Of a DNA stretch of 64,000 nucleotides, positions 28,241 to 38,282 are shown in pieces. A model generated the notes under the pieces. The model was not told the DNA's origin. It saw nothing but the letters and a program-made list of their open reading frames with translations, and did no database searches. The position numbers were made by a program, and so were the translations under genes. Numbering within the stretch: position 1 is the first letter of the stretch; the number at the start of each line of letters is the position of its first letter. The stretch is from contig NZ_CP012544.1 of the NCBI RefSeq assembly GCF_004803815.1, positions 124,001 to 188,000 of the forward strand. The letters are read 5' to 3'. The stretch comes from Campylobacter showae (GTDB taxonomy: Bacteria; Campylobacterota; Campylobacteria; Campylobacterales; Campylobacteraceae).

Positions 28241-29170
28241 ATGAAAATAGTCTGCCTCGATGCCGCGACGCTTGGAAGCGACGTAAATTTGGACGTTTTT
28301 AAGCAGTTTGGCGAATTTAAAAGCTACCAAACAACCGCCGCAAACGAGCGCGTAGAGCGGCTAAAGGGCGCGGACGTCGTTATCACGAACAAAGTCGTGA
28401 TCAACAAAGAGACGATGGATGCGTCAAATTTAAAGCTAATCTGCATAAGTGCAACTGGCATGAACAACGTCGATCTCGCGCACGCCGCAGCAAAAGGCAT
28501 CGCGGTAAAAAATGTCGCGGGCTATTCCACTGCCAGCGTCGTGCAGCATACGTTCGCTTGCCTTTTTGCGCTGACAAATCGCGTCAAATTTTACGACAAC
28601 TATGCGCAAAGCGGTGAGTGGGCGAAGAGCGAAATTTTTACGAATCTAGACCGCAGTATCGGCGAGATCGCAGGCAAGAGCTTTGGCGTCATCGGCCTTG
28701 GCGAGATCGGCAGAGGCGTGGCGCGCATAGCAGCGGCATTTGGCACGAGAGTGAGCTACTACTCCACTAGCGGCGCAAACGCAAACGCCGAGTTTAAAAG
28801 GCTAAATTTGGGCGAGCTTCTAAGCGGCTGCGACATCGTGAGTATCCATGCTCCGCTAAATGAAAAAACGCGAAATTTGATCGGCGAGCGGGAGTTAAAT
28901 TTGATGAAAGAGGGCGCCATACTGATGAACTTCGGTCGTGGCGGCATAGTGGACGAGAGCGCCGTAGCCCGCGCGATAGATGGGCGAAATTTACGATTTG
29001 CCTCGGATGTGCTGGAGACCGAGCCCATGCGCGCGGATCATCCGTTGCTTCGTATCAAAAATAAGGAAAATTTGATACTTACTCCGCACGTAGCGTGGGC
29101 GAGCTATGAGGCTAGAGAGCGGCTCGTGGCGATGATCGCGGAAAATATAAAAGAATTTTTGAAAGGATAA
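28241..29170 (+). CDS. D-2-hydroxyacid dehydrogenase (NAD-dependent)
   Basis: A 309-residue enzyme of the phosphoglycerate/hydroxypyruvate dehydrogenase family that interconverts 2-oxo and D-2-hydroxy acids. The Rossmann loop is '[20 protein letters not shown]' (about 147-166). The catalytic residues sit in '[12 protein letters not shown]' (Arg), 'DVLETEPM' (Glu) and 'LTPHVAWAS' (His). Length is normal. It is nine bases after the ATP-grasp gene and two before yajQ. The substrate cannot be assigned. Confidence 0.9.
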   Translation: MKIVCLDAATLGSDVNLDVFKQFGEFKSYQTTAANERVERLKGADVVITNKVVINKETMDASNLKLICISATGMNNVDLAHAAAKGIAVKNVAGYSTASVVQHTFACLFALTNRVKFYDNYAQSGEWAKSEIFTNLDRSIGEIAGKSFGVIGLGEIGRGVARIAAAFGTRVSYYSTSGANANAEFKRLNLGELLSGCDIVSIHAPLNEKTRNLIGERELNLMKEGAILMNFGRGGIVDESAVARAIDGRNLRFASDVLETEPMRADHPLLRIKNKENLILTPHVAWASYEARERLVAMIAENIKEFLKG

Positions 29171-29172
29171 AA

Positions 29173-29670
29173 ATGGCAACTGAGCATAGTTTTGATATAA
29201 GCGCGGCGGTCGATATGATGGAGGTCAAAAACGCGCTGGAGACGGCTAAAAAAGAGATCGCGGCGAGATATGATTTTAAGGGGCTTGCGGCCGAGGTGGA
29301 GCTAAACGAAAAGGAAAAAATCATCACGCTTCTTAGCTCTAGCGACAACAAAATCGACGCGCTAAAAGACATCGTCATCTCAAAACTCATCAAGCGAAAT
29401 ATCCCGCCCGTGGCCGTGACTGAAAGCAAACGCGAAAGTGCTAGTGGCGCAAATTTAAAGGCGACGCTAAAACTAAACGACACCTTAGATAGCGAAAACG
29501 CGAAGAAAATCACCAAAGCGATCAAGGACGCAAAGCTAAAAGTAACTGCGGCGATCCGCGGCGAAGAGGTGCGAGTAAGCGGCAAAAGTATCGATGATCT
29601 GCAGGAGTGTATAAGGCTTGTGAAGGGGCTTAATTTAGAGCTACCGATTAGCTTTAAAAACTTAAAATAG
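29173..29670 (+). CDS. yajQ: YajQ-family nucleotide (c-di-GMP) binding protein
   Basis: A 165-residue two-domain protein of usual length. '[20 protein letters not shown]' and '[10 protein letters not shown]' open the first ferredoxin-like fold. '[11 protein letters not shown]' leads into the second, and '[15 protein letters not shown]' and '[11 protein letters not shown]' close it. YajQ homologues bind c-di-GMP in some bacteria and affect virulence gene expression. It is the last gene of the conserved string; about 200 gene-free bases follow. Confidence 0.92.
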   Translation: MATEHSFDISAAVDMMEVKNALETAKKEIAARYDFKGLAAEVELNEKEKIITLLSSSDNKIDALKDIVISKLIKRNIPPVAVTESKRESASGANLKATLKLNDTLDSENAKKITKAIKDAKLKVTAAIRGEEVRVSGKSIDDLQECIRLVKGLNLELPISFKNLK

Positions 29671-29699
29671 CGGGCATTTTCGCTTCATTATGCGTCGTT

Positions 29700-29758
29700 G
29701 ATTTAAATTTTCGCTCGGTCATTACCCACTCGTTAACTCCCGTCGCAAAATTTAAATC
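29700..29758. repeat. Intergenic inverted repeat after yajQ
   Basis: A perfect 12-bp pair, GATTTAAATTTT (29700-29711) and AAAATTTAAATC (29747-29758), encloses 35 bases. It could form a long AT-rich hairpin in the yajQ 3' region. There is no T-run directly after it, so it is not a standard terminator. Confidence 0.5.
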
Positions 29759-29872
29759 GCCTCGCCTAATTTTGCGAAACAGTTGCTTTATTTTTTCATT
29801 CAAAATTTAGCGGTTCGTCAAATTTAACGTATTTAAATTTTAACTCTTAATCTAAAAACAAAGAAGGATAAA

Positions 29873-30664
29873 ATGGGCTTTTTTAAGAAAATTTTCGGCA
29901 AACAAGTCGATCTGGGCGAGCAAATGCCGATTTATTTCGCAAGCAACGAAGAGGACTATATGCAGCGCTCATTCGAGCAGGCGCGTGAGAGTTTTAGGTA
30001 TTTTTGGCGTGAGCTTTACTGGGAGCGCCACAGGGTCGTGCCAGGGCTTGATTTCGCGATGGTTAAAATTTGCTTTTTAGACGTAGTGGACGGCGAGGAA
30101 GTGGGTGAGCATATGTGGATAAACGACGTGGATTTTGACGGCGAGACTATCTCTGGCACGCTCGTAAACGAGCCTGACGCCGTGCAAAACGTAAAAAACG
30201 GCGATCGCGTGAGCGCAAAGATAGACGAGATGAGCGACTGGATGTTTGCGGTGGGCGGACGCGCGTACGGCGGCTTTAGTGTGCAGGCGATGCGCTCACG
30301 TATGCAAAAGGGCGAGCTAAAAGAGCACGATAAAGCATGGGGGCTTGATTTTGGCGATTTTAACGATATTTTGGTAGTTTACGAGCAAAAAGAACACCCG
30401 GAAAATTTGATCGAGCACCCGATGTGCAAAAATGTACGCGAGAAGTTCGAGCAATACGTCAAAGAAAACCCAAGTATCCTCACGGACGCCGATGAGCTCG
30501 GATTTACGCAGCTGCACCACGAGGCGCTCGCGGGTAATCTAACGCTCATAAACATACTGCTGGCAAACGGCGCCGACAAAAACGCGCGCACGAAAAGCGG
30601 TAAAACTGCGGCTGATTTTGCCGAGCATTTGGGCTGGAGCGAAATCGCAAAGGTGCTTAGATAA
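29873..30664 (+). CDS. DUF2314 and ankyrin-repeat protein
   Basis: A 263-residue cytoplasmic protein. Residues about 15-130 resemble DUF2314 ('QARESFRYFWRELYWE', 'FLDVVDGEEVGEHMWINDVD', 'MSDWMFAVGGRAYGGFSVQA'). Residues 190-263 are two ankyrin units ('LGFTQLHHEALAGNLTLINI', 'GADKNARTKSGKTAADFAEH'). There is an AAGGA site before the ATG. A DUF2314-ankyrin fusion suggests a protein-binding regulator, but no partner is evident. The next gene starts 35 bases on. Confidence 0.8.
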   Translation: MGFFKKIFGKQVDLGEQMPIYFASNEEDYMQRSFEQARESFRYFWRELYWERHRVVPGLDFAMVKICFLDVVDGEEVGEHMWINDVDFDGETISGTLVNEPDAVQNVKNGDRVSAKIDEMSDWMFAVGGRAYGGFSVQAMRSRMQKGELKEHDKAWGLDFGDFNDILVVYEQKEHPENLIEHPMCKNVREKFEQYVKENPSILTDADELGFTQLHHEALAGNLTLINILLANGADKNARTKSGKTAADFAEHLGWSEIAKVLR

Positions 30665-30699
30665 CTAAATTTATAAATTTTAAATAAGATAGGTAAAAT

Positions 30700-32016
30700 T
30701 TGAGCTACCAAGATATTTTAAACCAAAAAGACGAGAGCATTAAAAACGCTAAAAAATTTGTAAATTTCTTAAAGGCGAGTTTTTCATGTTGCGAGATAAG
30801 AAATAGTAAACAAGCGCGTTTGATCGCTCTTTTAAATGAAGAGAGCGATCTTTTTGGTAGGCTAAATAGGACAAATTTTGCTGAAATTTCAAAAAGACTC
30901 GTCGAGATAAAAGAGCAGATCGTTCTTATTGTCTTAGACATAAAAGACGAGATCAAAAAAGACTTTAGCGAGCAAAACTATGAATTTTACAAAAGAGCGC
31001 TATCAAAGGAGTCAGACGAGCTTGAAAAGGTCAAAAACGAGCTACTTTTAAACTCATTTTTCGAGAGTCGTTTGAGTGAGCACTCGGCAAATTTAAAGGC
31101 AAATTTCATAAAAGAGTGCGTTGCTTTTTTCTTTAGGCATTCAAATTTCATCGTGCCGATTATTAGTGTGCTTTGCTACTTTTTGTATTTTGGCTCCGAG
31201 ATCGGATATTTCCCGAGCTTAGATAGTTCAGAGATGATATTTACGGGCATTTTGCTCTTTTGCGCTACCGCATTTGTCACCTTTTTTGAGATATTAGTCC
31301 TGGTTTTTATCTCATTTTTATACCAAAAAGACGATAAAAAGTACAAATTTAAAAAGCCAAAATTTCTATTTTTTTATAACTCAAATTTCATCTACGTTTT
31401 AACGCTCGTCTCATTTGCCGTTTTAGCCCTTGCAGCCTTCAAGCTAAACTACGGCTGGGGCGCTATTTTATCGCTATTGTTACTCTCCTACGCCGGAGTA
31501 AATTTGGCAGTTTTCTTTAAAGATAGACCAAATTTTATCATCTATCTTTTGTCGTTTCTCATGATTTTACTCTTTATCATTTCGGTTGTTATCTCAAAAA
31601 ATAGCGAATTTTTGGCGCTTTGGATGCTATTTTGCTCATTCATGCTCTCGTTTATGCTAGGCGTTTCAAGCATCAAAGAAACCAAGGACTTTTCGTTTGT
31701 ATTTTACGCTGCACTCACTCTTATGATAGTTTCAAACTCGCTTTTGTTTATCAAATACTCAGCCAAAATATTTAATATAGGCGATGTGGATTATAAATTT
31801 CTACTAGTTGATAAAAGTGCGCTAAATGCCCTACCAAAGTCTCTTTGCAAGGCGAAAGGCAAAGATCAAAGACCTTGTGAGATAGATGAAAAGACGGTTA
31901 AAATTTATGGCATTAAGTCGCTTTGCAATATCGGTAAATTTTACTATCTGCAGGCAAAAGACGGAGTGAAATTTGAGCTTGACTCGAGCAAGATCATCTC
32001 AAGGGCTAAGGAGTAA
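30700..32016 (+). CDS. Hypothetical multi-pass membrane protein
   Basis: A 438-residue protein from a TTG start (30700). The N-terminal 140 residues are charged and helical. About eight hydrophobic helices follow between about 150 and 365 in pairs ('FIVPIISVLCYFLYFG', 'ILLFCATAFVTFFEILVLVF', 'FIIYLLSFLMILLFIISVVI'). A soluble C-terminal domain of about 70 residues has three cysteines. No family is recognised. It is separated from the DUF2314-ankyrin gene by only 35 bases and may be co-transcribed with it. Confidence 0.65.
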   Translation: MSYQDILNQKDESIKNAKKFVNFLKASFSCCEIRNSKQARLIALLNEESDLFGRLNRTNFAEISKRLVEIKEQIVLIVLDIKDEIKKDFSEQNYEFYKRALSKESDELEKVKNELLLNSFFESRLSEHSANLKANFIKECVAFFFRHSNFIVPIISVLCYFLYFGSEIGYFPSLDSSEMIFTGILLFCATAFVTFFEILVLVFISFLYQKDDKKYKFKKPKFLFFYNSNFIYVLTLVSFAVLALAAFKLNYGWGAILSLLLLSYAGVNLAVFFKDRPNFIIYLLSFLMILLFIISVVISKNSEFLALWMLFCSFMLSFMLGVSSIKETKDFSFVFYAALTLMIVSNSLLFIKYSAKIFNIGDVDYKFLLVDKSALNALPKSLCKAKGKDQRPCEIDEKTVKIYGIKSLCNIGKFYYLQAKDGVKFELDSSKIISRAKE

Positions 32017-32200
32017 AATATTCAAGCTTATGGATAAAATTTAACGAAATACAACAAAAAGATATATAAGCTCACCCGTAAATTTCTCCGGCAAAATTTA
32101 CGTAAAATTTATTTAAATAGGTTAGGCTAGGGCCTTAAAATTTTATTTTAAGCAAAACCTAAGTAAAATACGCGATAAAAATTAAGAAAAGGAATTAATT

Positions 32201-33565
32201 GTGGGATTTAAGAATATTATAGAAAAATTTGCGGTAAATTACGCTCATAATTCTATTCAAAAATCACTATACAACGAATTTAACATAGATATTTTGACCA
32301 CAACTTACACAAAAACTCCAAAAAAATATAAAAAATACATGCTCTACGCTCACGTGCCGTTTTGCCACACTTTTTGCCCGTATTGCTCGTTTCACAAGTA
32401 TCACTACGAACAGGAGCTTGCGAAAATTTACTTTGAAAATTTACGCGAGGAGATGAGGCAGGTAAAAGAGGCCGGCTTTGACTTTAGCTCGCTTTATGTC
32501 GGCGGCGGCACGACGCTTATCAACGAACCCGAGCTTGAAAAGACGCTAAAACTTGCAAAAGAGCTCTTTAGTATCGAAGATGTCTCGGCAGAGAGCGATC
32601 CAAACCATATCTCGCCGGAGAGTTTAACCCGTTTTGACGGGCTTATTGACCGCTTAAGCGTAGGCGTGCAAAGCTTTGATAACGAGACGTTAAAAAGAGT
32701 CGGCAGGTATGAGAAATTTGGCTCTGCAGAAGAGACGAAAAGAAAGCTCGAGAAGGCTCTTGGCAAGATCCCGGTTATAAGCCTAGATCTCATATTTAAC
32801 CTGCCAAATCAAACAAAAGAGCAGCTCATAAACGACATAAATGTCGCAAAATCGATCTCTCCGCAGCAGATCACCTTCTATCCGCTCATGAAATCAGAGC
32901 TAACAAGAGAGAACATCGCTCGCTCGCTCGGCGTCTCAAACGTCGATAACGAGCGCGAATTTTACGAGATCATCGTGAGCGAATTTGCTAAAAGCGGCTA
33001 CAGACAAAGCAACGCTTGGGCATTTTCAAATGAAAAAAGCGCAGGCCTTCGCGACGAATACGTGGGCTCAAATTTAGAGTACGTTGGTGTTGGCAGCGGT
33101 GCGTTTAGCTTCCTAGACGGCGAGCTAGTTATAAACGCCTTTAACCTGCTTGACTACGGCAGAAAGGTCAAAGATAGACAAAGTCCGGTCATCGCAAAAT
33201 GCGCATTTAGCAAAAAAGAGAGACTAAAATATACGTTTTTAACAAGGCTTTTTGACGGCGCAGTCGATATCAAAGCCTACAACGAACAAAACGATGCGAA
33301 CATCAACAAAGACCTATTTGTCGAGCTTAGCTTGCTAAAGCTGGTAAACGCGATCTACGAAGAAAACGGCGTCATAAAGCCGACGTTTTTTGGCAAATAC
33401 ACCTGCGTCGTGCTCATGCGTGACTTTTACGCGGGCATGGACAAAGTGCGCGCGATATTTAAAAACGACGCGAAGATCAAACGCAGCAAAATTTTGCGCA
33501 TAATGAGCGAAGACACCGAGCAAAAATTTGAACAAAATATTATCCAGCCGCGAGCCGCTATGTAA
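32201..33565 (+). CDS. HemN/HemW-like radical SAM protein
   Basis: A 454-residue radical SAM enzyme with a GTG start after AAGGAA. The cluster motif is 'HVPFCHTFCPYCSF' (CxxxCxxC), followed by the SAM-binding 'YVGGGTTLI' and 'SLDLIFNLPNQTKEQL'. True HemN coproporphyrinogen dehydrogenases have a fourth Cys (CxxxCxxCxC). Here that position is Phe (C-S-F), as in HemW-type heme chaperones and ChuW/HutW-like heme-use proteins. The gene is usually annotated coproporphyrinogen oxidase in Campylobacter (Cj0363c-like, from memory), but a heme-handling role is more likely from the motif. Confidence 0.85.
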   Translation: MGFKNIIEKFAVNYAHNSIQKSLYNEFNIDILTTTYTKTPKKYKKYMLYAHVPFCHTFCPYCSFHKYHYEQELAKIYFENLREEMRQVKEAGFDFSSLYVGGGTTLINEPELEKTLKLAKELFSIEDVSAESDPNHISPESLTRFDGLIDRLSVGVQSFDNETLKRVGRYEKFGSAEETKRKLEKALGKIPVISLDLIFNLPNQTKEQLINDINVAKSISPQQITFYPLMKSELTRENIARSLGVSNVDNEREFYEIIVSEFAKSGYRQSNAWAFSNEKSAGLRDEYVGSNLEYVGVGSGAFSFLDGELVINAFNLLDYGRKVKDRQSPVIAKCAFSKKERLKYTFLTRLFDGAVDIKAYNEQNDANINKDLFVELSLLKLVNAIYEENGVIKPTFFGKYTCVVLMRDFYAGMDKVRAIFKNDAKIKRSKILRIMSEDTEQKFEQNIIQPRAAM

Positions 33566-33729
33566 TTTCGGGTAAATTTGATGCAATTTTACCGTCAAAA
33601 TTGATCCTCTTACGGACTGCTTTAAATTTATCACGAAAATAACCCGCCCAAGCTTGTTTAAATTTAATTTATGCTAAATTTCGCCCCGAAAGCGACCTTG
33701 CGGACGCAAATTTTACCAAAGGCGAAGCG

Positions 33730-35994
33730 GTGGATACGGATAAATTTTTAAGCGAAATTTGGGGCGCTCTTAAGCTTTTTTTGGATCCCAAAACGCAAAT
33801 TCTCGCAGACGAGCGAAACCTCGCCGTTTTACTCGCGGCGGATGCGGAGAATTTCGATAGATTTATGGCGCTAAAGGAGTTTAGAGATATCCTTCACGCG
33901 CTTGGGCTAAAGGCCAATATATACAGCCTCCAGTGTGCCCAGCTAGGCGCGATAAACGCTCTAAAATCCGCAAAAATCTCAAAATCAAAACTACTCGCCG
34001 CGCTAGAAATCCTGCAAACCGAAAACATAATCTCCGCCGCGCATTTTAGCAGGCTTGCGGCATTTTTACGCTCTCTTAGCGCAGATTTGACCGCAGGGAA
34101 CGAGCAAGAGGGCTCAAATTTTAAAAAATCAGACGTCTTTCATCAAAAAATAGACGCGCTAAATGATATCTGCGAGCGAATTTTATCGCTAAACCCGCAC
34201 GCGCATGTCGCAAACGCAGCAGCAAAAGCGCGCCAAAAAGCGCGTGAGCTAGAGTTTAACGTCGCGGTCACGGGCGTCATAAACGCGGGCAAATCAACCC
34301 TTCTAAATGCGCTGCTGGGTAAGAAAATCCTGGGCGCTTCAAACGTGCCCGAGACTGTAAATTTAACGGTGCTAAAATATTCGCCCGAGCCTTTTGCAAA
34401 AGTAAATTTTTGGAGCGAAGCGGAGCTAAAAGAGCTTGGCATAGCGCAAGATCAAGATAATGAAATAGCCCAAATTTACGGCGGTTTGGGCGTCAAATTT
34501 GAGAGTAAAACGGCGAAAAATTTAAACGTCAAATTTAATGCGGACGGCGATGAGGCAGAAGCTAAATTTCAAAGCCCTGACGCGGAACAAATTTGCTCCG
34601 ATCAGCCCGCTAGTAAAACGGTCAAAACGGGCGAGATCAAGCTCTACACCTCGGCGGACTCCAAATACGCTAAATTCGTAAAAAGTGTCGAGCTTTACGA
34701 AAATTTGGAGCTTTTAAAAGATAACGTACGCATAATTGACACTCCAGGCATTGATGACGCGGTGGCTGCGCGCGAGGAGCTGGTGCGGCGATTTATGCGA
34801 GAGTGCGATCTGATGGTGCACCTGATGAACGTCTCGCAAAGCGCCACGCAAAAGGATCTGGACTTTATCGTTTCAAGCTTGCAAAACTCCCACGCCGTAA
34901 AGCTCGCCGTGTTGCTAACTCACGCCGACGTGCTAAAAGAAGGCGAGCTAAACGAGGTCGCCGCCTACGCCAAAAAGAGCGTCGAGGAGCGCACGCGGGA
35001 GCTGGGTATCGGAGCGGAGTTTTTCGCCGTGAGTGCTAAAAGCTATTTTGAGGGCGGGCAAAACAGCGGCGTCGAGGAGTTTAAGCAGTATCTTTACGAG
35101 ACGCTTTTTGGGCCTAGTAGCCAAAAATCTTGCCTTGGTATCGAAGCATATAAAAAGGAGCTAGGGCGCGTCTGCGCGCAGTTTGCGGCGGATACGCAAA
35201 GCGATATCTTAAAGCTAACGGGCTCAAATTTGAGCTTGTCGCAAAAGCTCGCCGAGCTAAACGAACAAAAGGCCGCATTAGCTAGCCACCTAGAGGATGT
35301 AAGAGACGCGGCAAAAGAGGAGCTAGAGCGCCTAGATACGGCTAAAACCGCGGCTAGCTACGAACTGGGGCTAAGGTCTTTGGCGCAAACGCTAAAGCAG
35401 CGTATCGCAGATGATGTAAGTTACTCGGCCGCCAAAAAACAAAAGATCGACCCGCAGCGTCTGGCTCGTATCGCGCAAACGACGATCAAAGACGGCGTCG
35501 TCGTCCTAATGCGCCAAAACCGCAACGAGATCGTGCAGCAAATCACCGCGTGCACGCAAAATATCGCGCTAAAATTCGGCGAATTTGAGGGCAAAACGGC
35601 GGCGGCAAAGGTCTTTAGCATAAACGACTATCTGCAATCAAGAGGGATAAATTTAGAGTGCATAGAGGTTGCAGATGCGGTGGCTGGCGCCGCAAACTCG
35701 GGCGCGCAAGGCGTATCTGAAGCCGCCAAGCTAGCCGCAGAGGAGTTTTTGGGCGCCCAGCGGATCAAAAATTTCGTTTTCGAGCTTAGCGAATTTGAAA
35801 AAAGCGAGTTTAAACAGCGTATCGAAGCCGCGCTAAAAGATAAAGAAAAGGCGCTCGCAATCAGCGAAGAAGCCCTAAAAAACGAGCTTGCCAAGCTAGC
35901 GCAAACTAGCGGTCGGGACTCGCGCGAGCTAGAGCGACTAAACTCGCAAAGCGAGGCGTTAAATGCTATAAATTTGGAGCTGCAAAGTGTTTGA
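33730..35994 (+). CDS. Dynamin-like GTPase, first of a pair
   Basis: This 754-residue protein is a large bacterial dynamin. An N-terminal helical part (1-170) is followed by the GTPase domain with G1 'GVINAGKST' (about 181-189), G3 'DTPGID' (about 337) and G4 'THAD' (about 397). Extended helical stalk regions (about 500-754) are rich in Ala, Lys and Glu. A GTG start is used. It overlaps the next dynamin-like gene by eight bases. Such pairs (Cj0411/Cj0412 in C. jejuni) form heterotypic complexes that tether or remodel membranes. The insertion between G1 and G3 is long, with an acidic low-complexity stretch near 265-300. Confidence 0.9.
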   Translation: MDTDKFLSEIWGALKLFLDPKTQILADERNLAVLLAADAENFDRFMALKEFRDILHALGLKANIYSLQCAQLGAINALKSAKISKSKLLAALEILQTENIISAAHFSRLAAFLRSLSADLTAGNEQEGSNFKKSDVFHQKIDALNDICERILSLNPHAHVANAAAKARQKARELEFNVAVTGVINAGKSTLLNALLGKKILGASNVPETVNLTVLKYSPEPFAKVNFWSEAELKELGIAQDQDNEIAQIYGGLGVKFESKTAKNLNVKFNADGDEAEAKFQSPDAEQICSDQPASKTVKTGEIKLYTSADSKYAKFVKSVELYENLELLKDNVRIIDTPGIDDAVAAREELVRRFMRECDLMVHLMNVSQSATQKDLDFIVSSLQNSHAVKLAVLLTHADVLKEGELNEVAAYAKKSVEERTRELGIGAEFFAVSAKSYFEGGQNSGVEEFKQYLYETLFGPSSQKSCLGIEAYKKELGRVCAQFAADTQSDILKLTGSNLSLSQKLAELNEQKAALASHLEDVRDAAKEELERLDTAKTAASYELGLRSLAQTLKQRIADDVSYSAAKKQKIDPQRLARIAQTTIKDGVVVLMRQNRNEIVQQITACTQNIALKFGEFEGKTAAAKVFSINDYLQSRGINLECIEVADAVAGAANSGAQGVSEAAKLAAEEFLGAQRIKNFVFELSEFEKSEFKQRIEAALKDKEKALAISEEALKNELAKLAQTSGRDSRELERLNSQSEALNAINLELQSV

Positions 35995-37834
35995 GGAGTT
36001 TATAAACGCGTATAAAACGCGGTATTTTAAGATATTTTCGGACGATTTTCACGGACGATTTAGACGGCTGCAAAACGAGCTAACCGAGCCCAAATTTCAC
36101 CCAAGCGCCGAGCTAAAGCAGGAGCTAAACAAGCTTGATCTGTTTTTATCCAGCCCGCTTACGGTCGCTATCGTCGGGCAGTTTTCTAGCGGCAAATCGA
36201 CGTTTTTAAACGCGCTTTTGGGCAGCGAAATTTTGCCCTCGGGCCTAACTCCGGTGACATCAAAGCCGACTTTTATCAGATACGGCGCCGCACCAGGGCT
36301 TAGCGTGCTTTATGAAAACGGCAGAGAGCTGTATCTGGGCGTCGAGGAGATAGGGCGCTTTGTCGATCAGCGCGTGTTTGGCGACGACGTGAGCAGGCTT
36401 TGCGTTTATGCGCCGTCTGAAATTTTAAAGCTGGTAAATTTCGTCGATACGCCAGGGTTAAACTCGCTCTCAAAGGCCGACACCGCCGTCACGCACGAGG
36501 TGTTAAAAGACGTCGCGGGCGTCATCTGGCTAAGCCTCGCCGACAACGCCGCGCGCGCTAGCGAATCCGCGCAGATCAAGGAATTTTTGGCTGGCGGGGG
36601 CAAAACGGCGATCTGTTTGCTAAATCAAAAAGATAAGCTAAGCAAGGACGAGCTTGAGAGACTCAAAACTCACGCGCAGGCGACATACGGGCGATTTTTC
36701 GAGCGTATCATCGCAGTTTCCGCCAAACAAGCCGTAACGGCGCAAGCCGAGGGCGATGCGGCACTTTTGACAGAGTCAAATTTTAGCGAAGTGATAAGCG
36801 CTATCCGCGAGCTTTTTGGCAGCGAAGATATAAAGGAAAAATTCGTGCGCGAAAAGTGCTCTAGACTGGTTGCCGTAAATGCCAAGCAGCACGAAAAAAT
36901 CGCTAAAATTTACGAAAAAGCGGGCGAGATAATCTCCAAATTTGACGCCGAGCTAGAGTCAAATTTAAAAGCCGTGCAAGAAAATTTTAAACCGAAAATC
37001 GAGCTAGCCTTTAACGAGCTAAAACACGTCGCAAAGCTCGTTGCAGACGAGATCCTAGCTAGTCTAAAAAGCGTGAAAAAGTATAAATACGCGCCGCGAA
37101 AAACGCTGCTAAAGGGCGAGTATTTTGAAGCTAGCTCGTACGAGGCGGTGGATTTTGACAGCGACGAGGTATTTTCAAAACTCATCTACAACGACGTGAA
37201 ATTTGCTAAATTTTTTAGGACGTATAAGCGAGGTTTAAGCGCGTTGCAAGAAGAAATCGGCGCTGCGCTGGATGAAATTTACGAGCGGTTGGAGCGCGAA
37301 TTTATGATTTATAAATCCGAATTTGAAAACGCGCAAAAAGAGGATGAAACGCACTCCGAGACCGTGTTTGCCGATGTTAGAACGTATGCAGGGCAGGTGT
37401 ATAGGACGTTTTTGAGGGACTATGAGACGGCGAAATTTAAAGGGCTGCAAAAGACGGCGCTGTTTTTTGAAAAGCTAAACCTCAAAGTCGCCGCAAACTA
37501 CGAAAACGCCGTCAAAATCGCCGTGTATTTTCTAAAAGAAAAGATCGCAGGCTCGATGCGCGCGCACGAGCAAAACGGCTTTGCTCTGTTTATCCCGAGC
37601 TTTGACGAGGTGCAAGACCGCGTTTTGACGTCGCTAAATTTATACGAATTTGAAAACGAGATGCTTGGTAGTGCGTCATTTTTAAATAAAATTTTATCGG
37701 CGCTAAAGAGCGAATTTGCAAAGATAAAAGACGAAAAACTAGCTAAAATCGCTGCTCTATCGGCAGGACACAAGAAACTAAGGGATGAAATTTTAAAAGC
37801 GGGCGAGGGGTTTGGCCGGCAAATCCTGCTTTGA
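35987..37834 (+). CDS. Dynamin-like GTPase, second of a pair
   Basis: A 615-residue partner of the preceding gene. The G1 motif 'GQFSSGKST' is at about 64-72, G2 has 'LTPVTSKPTFIRYG', G3 'DTPGLNS' is near 154, and G4 'LNQKDKLS' is near 212. Long helical segments and a membrane-active hydrophobic patch ('ENEMLGSASFLNKILSALKS') follow. The GTG start lies inside the end of the first gene, so translation is coupled and roughly equal dosage is expected, as for a heterotetramer. Confidence 0.9.
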   Translation: MFEEFINAYKTRYFKIFSDDFHGRFRRLQNELTEPKFHPSAELKQELNKLDLFLSSPLTVAIVGQFSSGKSTFLNALLGSEILPSGLTPVTSKPTFIRYGAAPGLSVLYENGRELYLGVEEIGRFVDQRVFGDDVSRLCVYAPSEILKLVNFVDTPGLNSLSKADTAVTHEVLKDVAGVIWLSLADNAARASESAQIKEFLAGGGKTAICLLNQKDKLSKDELERLKTHAQATYGRFFERIIAVSAKQAVTAQAEGDAALLTESNFSEVISAIRELFGSEDIKEKFVREKCSRLVAVNAKQHEKIAKIYEKAGEIISKFDAELESNLKAVQENFKPKIELAFNELKHVAKLVADEILASLKSVKKYKYAPRKTLLKGEYFEASSYEAVDFDSDEVFSKLIYNDVKFAKFFRTYKRGLSALQEEIGAALDEIYERLEREFMIYKSEFENAQKEDETHSETVFADVRTYAGQVYRTFLRDYETAKFKGLQKTALFFEKLNLKVAANYENAVKIAVYFLKEKIAGSMRAHEQNGFALFIPSFDEVQDRVLTSLNLYEFENEMLGSASFLNKILSALKSEFAKIKDEKLAKIAALSAGHKKLRDEILKAGEGFGRQILL

Positions 37835-37844
37835 GCGCGGCGAT

Positions 37845-38096
37845 CTAAGCGATATTTGACAGCCAAGTTAAAATTTGCTCCCAAACTGGCTTTTTGTTCT
37901 CGTCTTTGAAGCCTAAAAGTAGCTTGATGAATTTAAAAACGAAAACAACGAGCAGGAAAATATACGTGATGAAAATGCCGACTAAAATTTCATCAAAATA
38001 CTCTTTTGATATGAAGTAGATTACCGTGCATAGCGGAGCGCAAACGGCTGCTATACCTAAAAATAACTTGACTTGGCGTAGTAAAAAATCACTCAT
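37845..38096 (-). CDS. Small two-helix membrane protein, unknown
   Basis: An 83-residue protein from the ATG at 38096, preceded by AAAAGG at suitable spacing; a TTG 18 bases further upstream is less likely. It has two hydrophobic helices ('LFLGIAAVCAPLCTVIYFIS' and 'LVGIFITYIFLLVVFVFKFI') and a short polar tail. It is convergent with the dynamin-like pair. No family is recognised. Confidence 0.6.
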   Translation of the reverse strand: MSDFLLRQVKLFLGIAAVCAPLCTVIYFISKEYFDEILVGIFITYIFLLVVFVFKFIKLLLGFKDENKKPVWEQILTWLSNIA

Positions 38097-38282
38097 GCTT
38101 GATAACCTTTTCAAATTTGAGTAGCTAGGGCTGCGATAAATTTAAATCGCTTATCAAATTTGCGTCTGCCGAGCTACGAATTTAACGCTTAAATTTGTAA
38201 GAATACGCGATAAAGCTTTGCAAGTGGCGTAAATTTAGCAAAACGCGTCTTAGCCAAACAGCAAGCCAAATTTAGCCGATTT

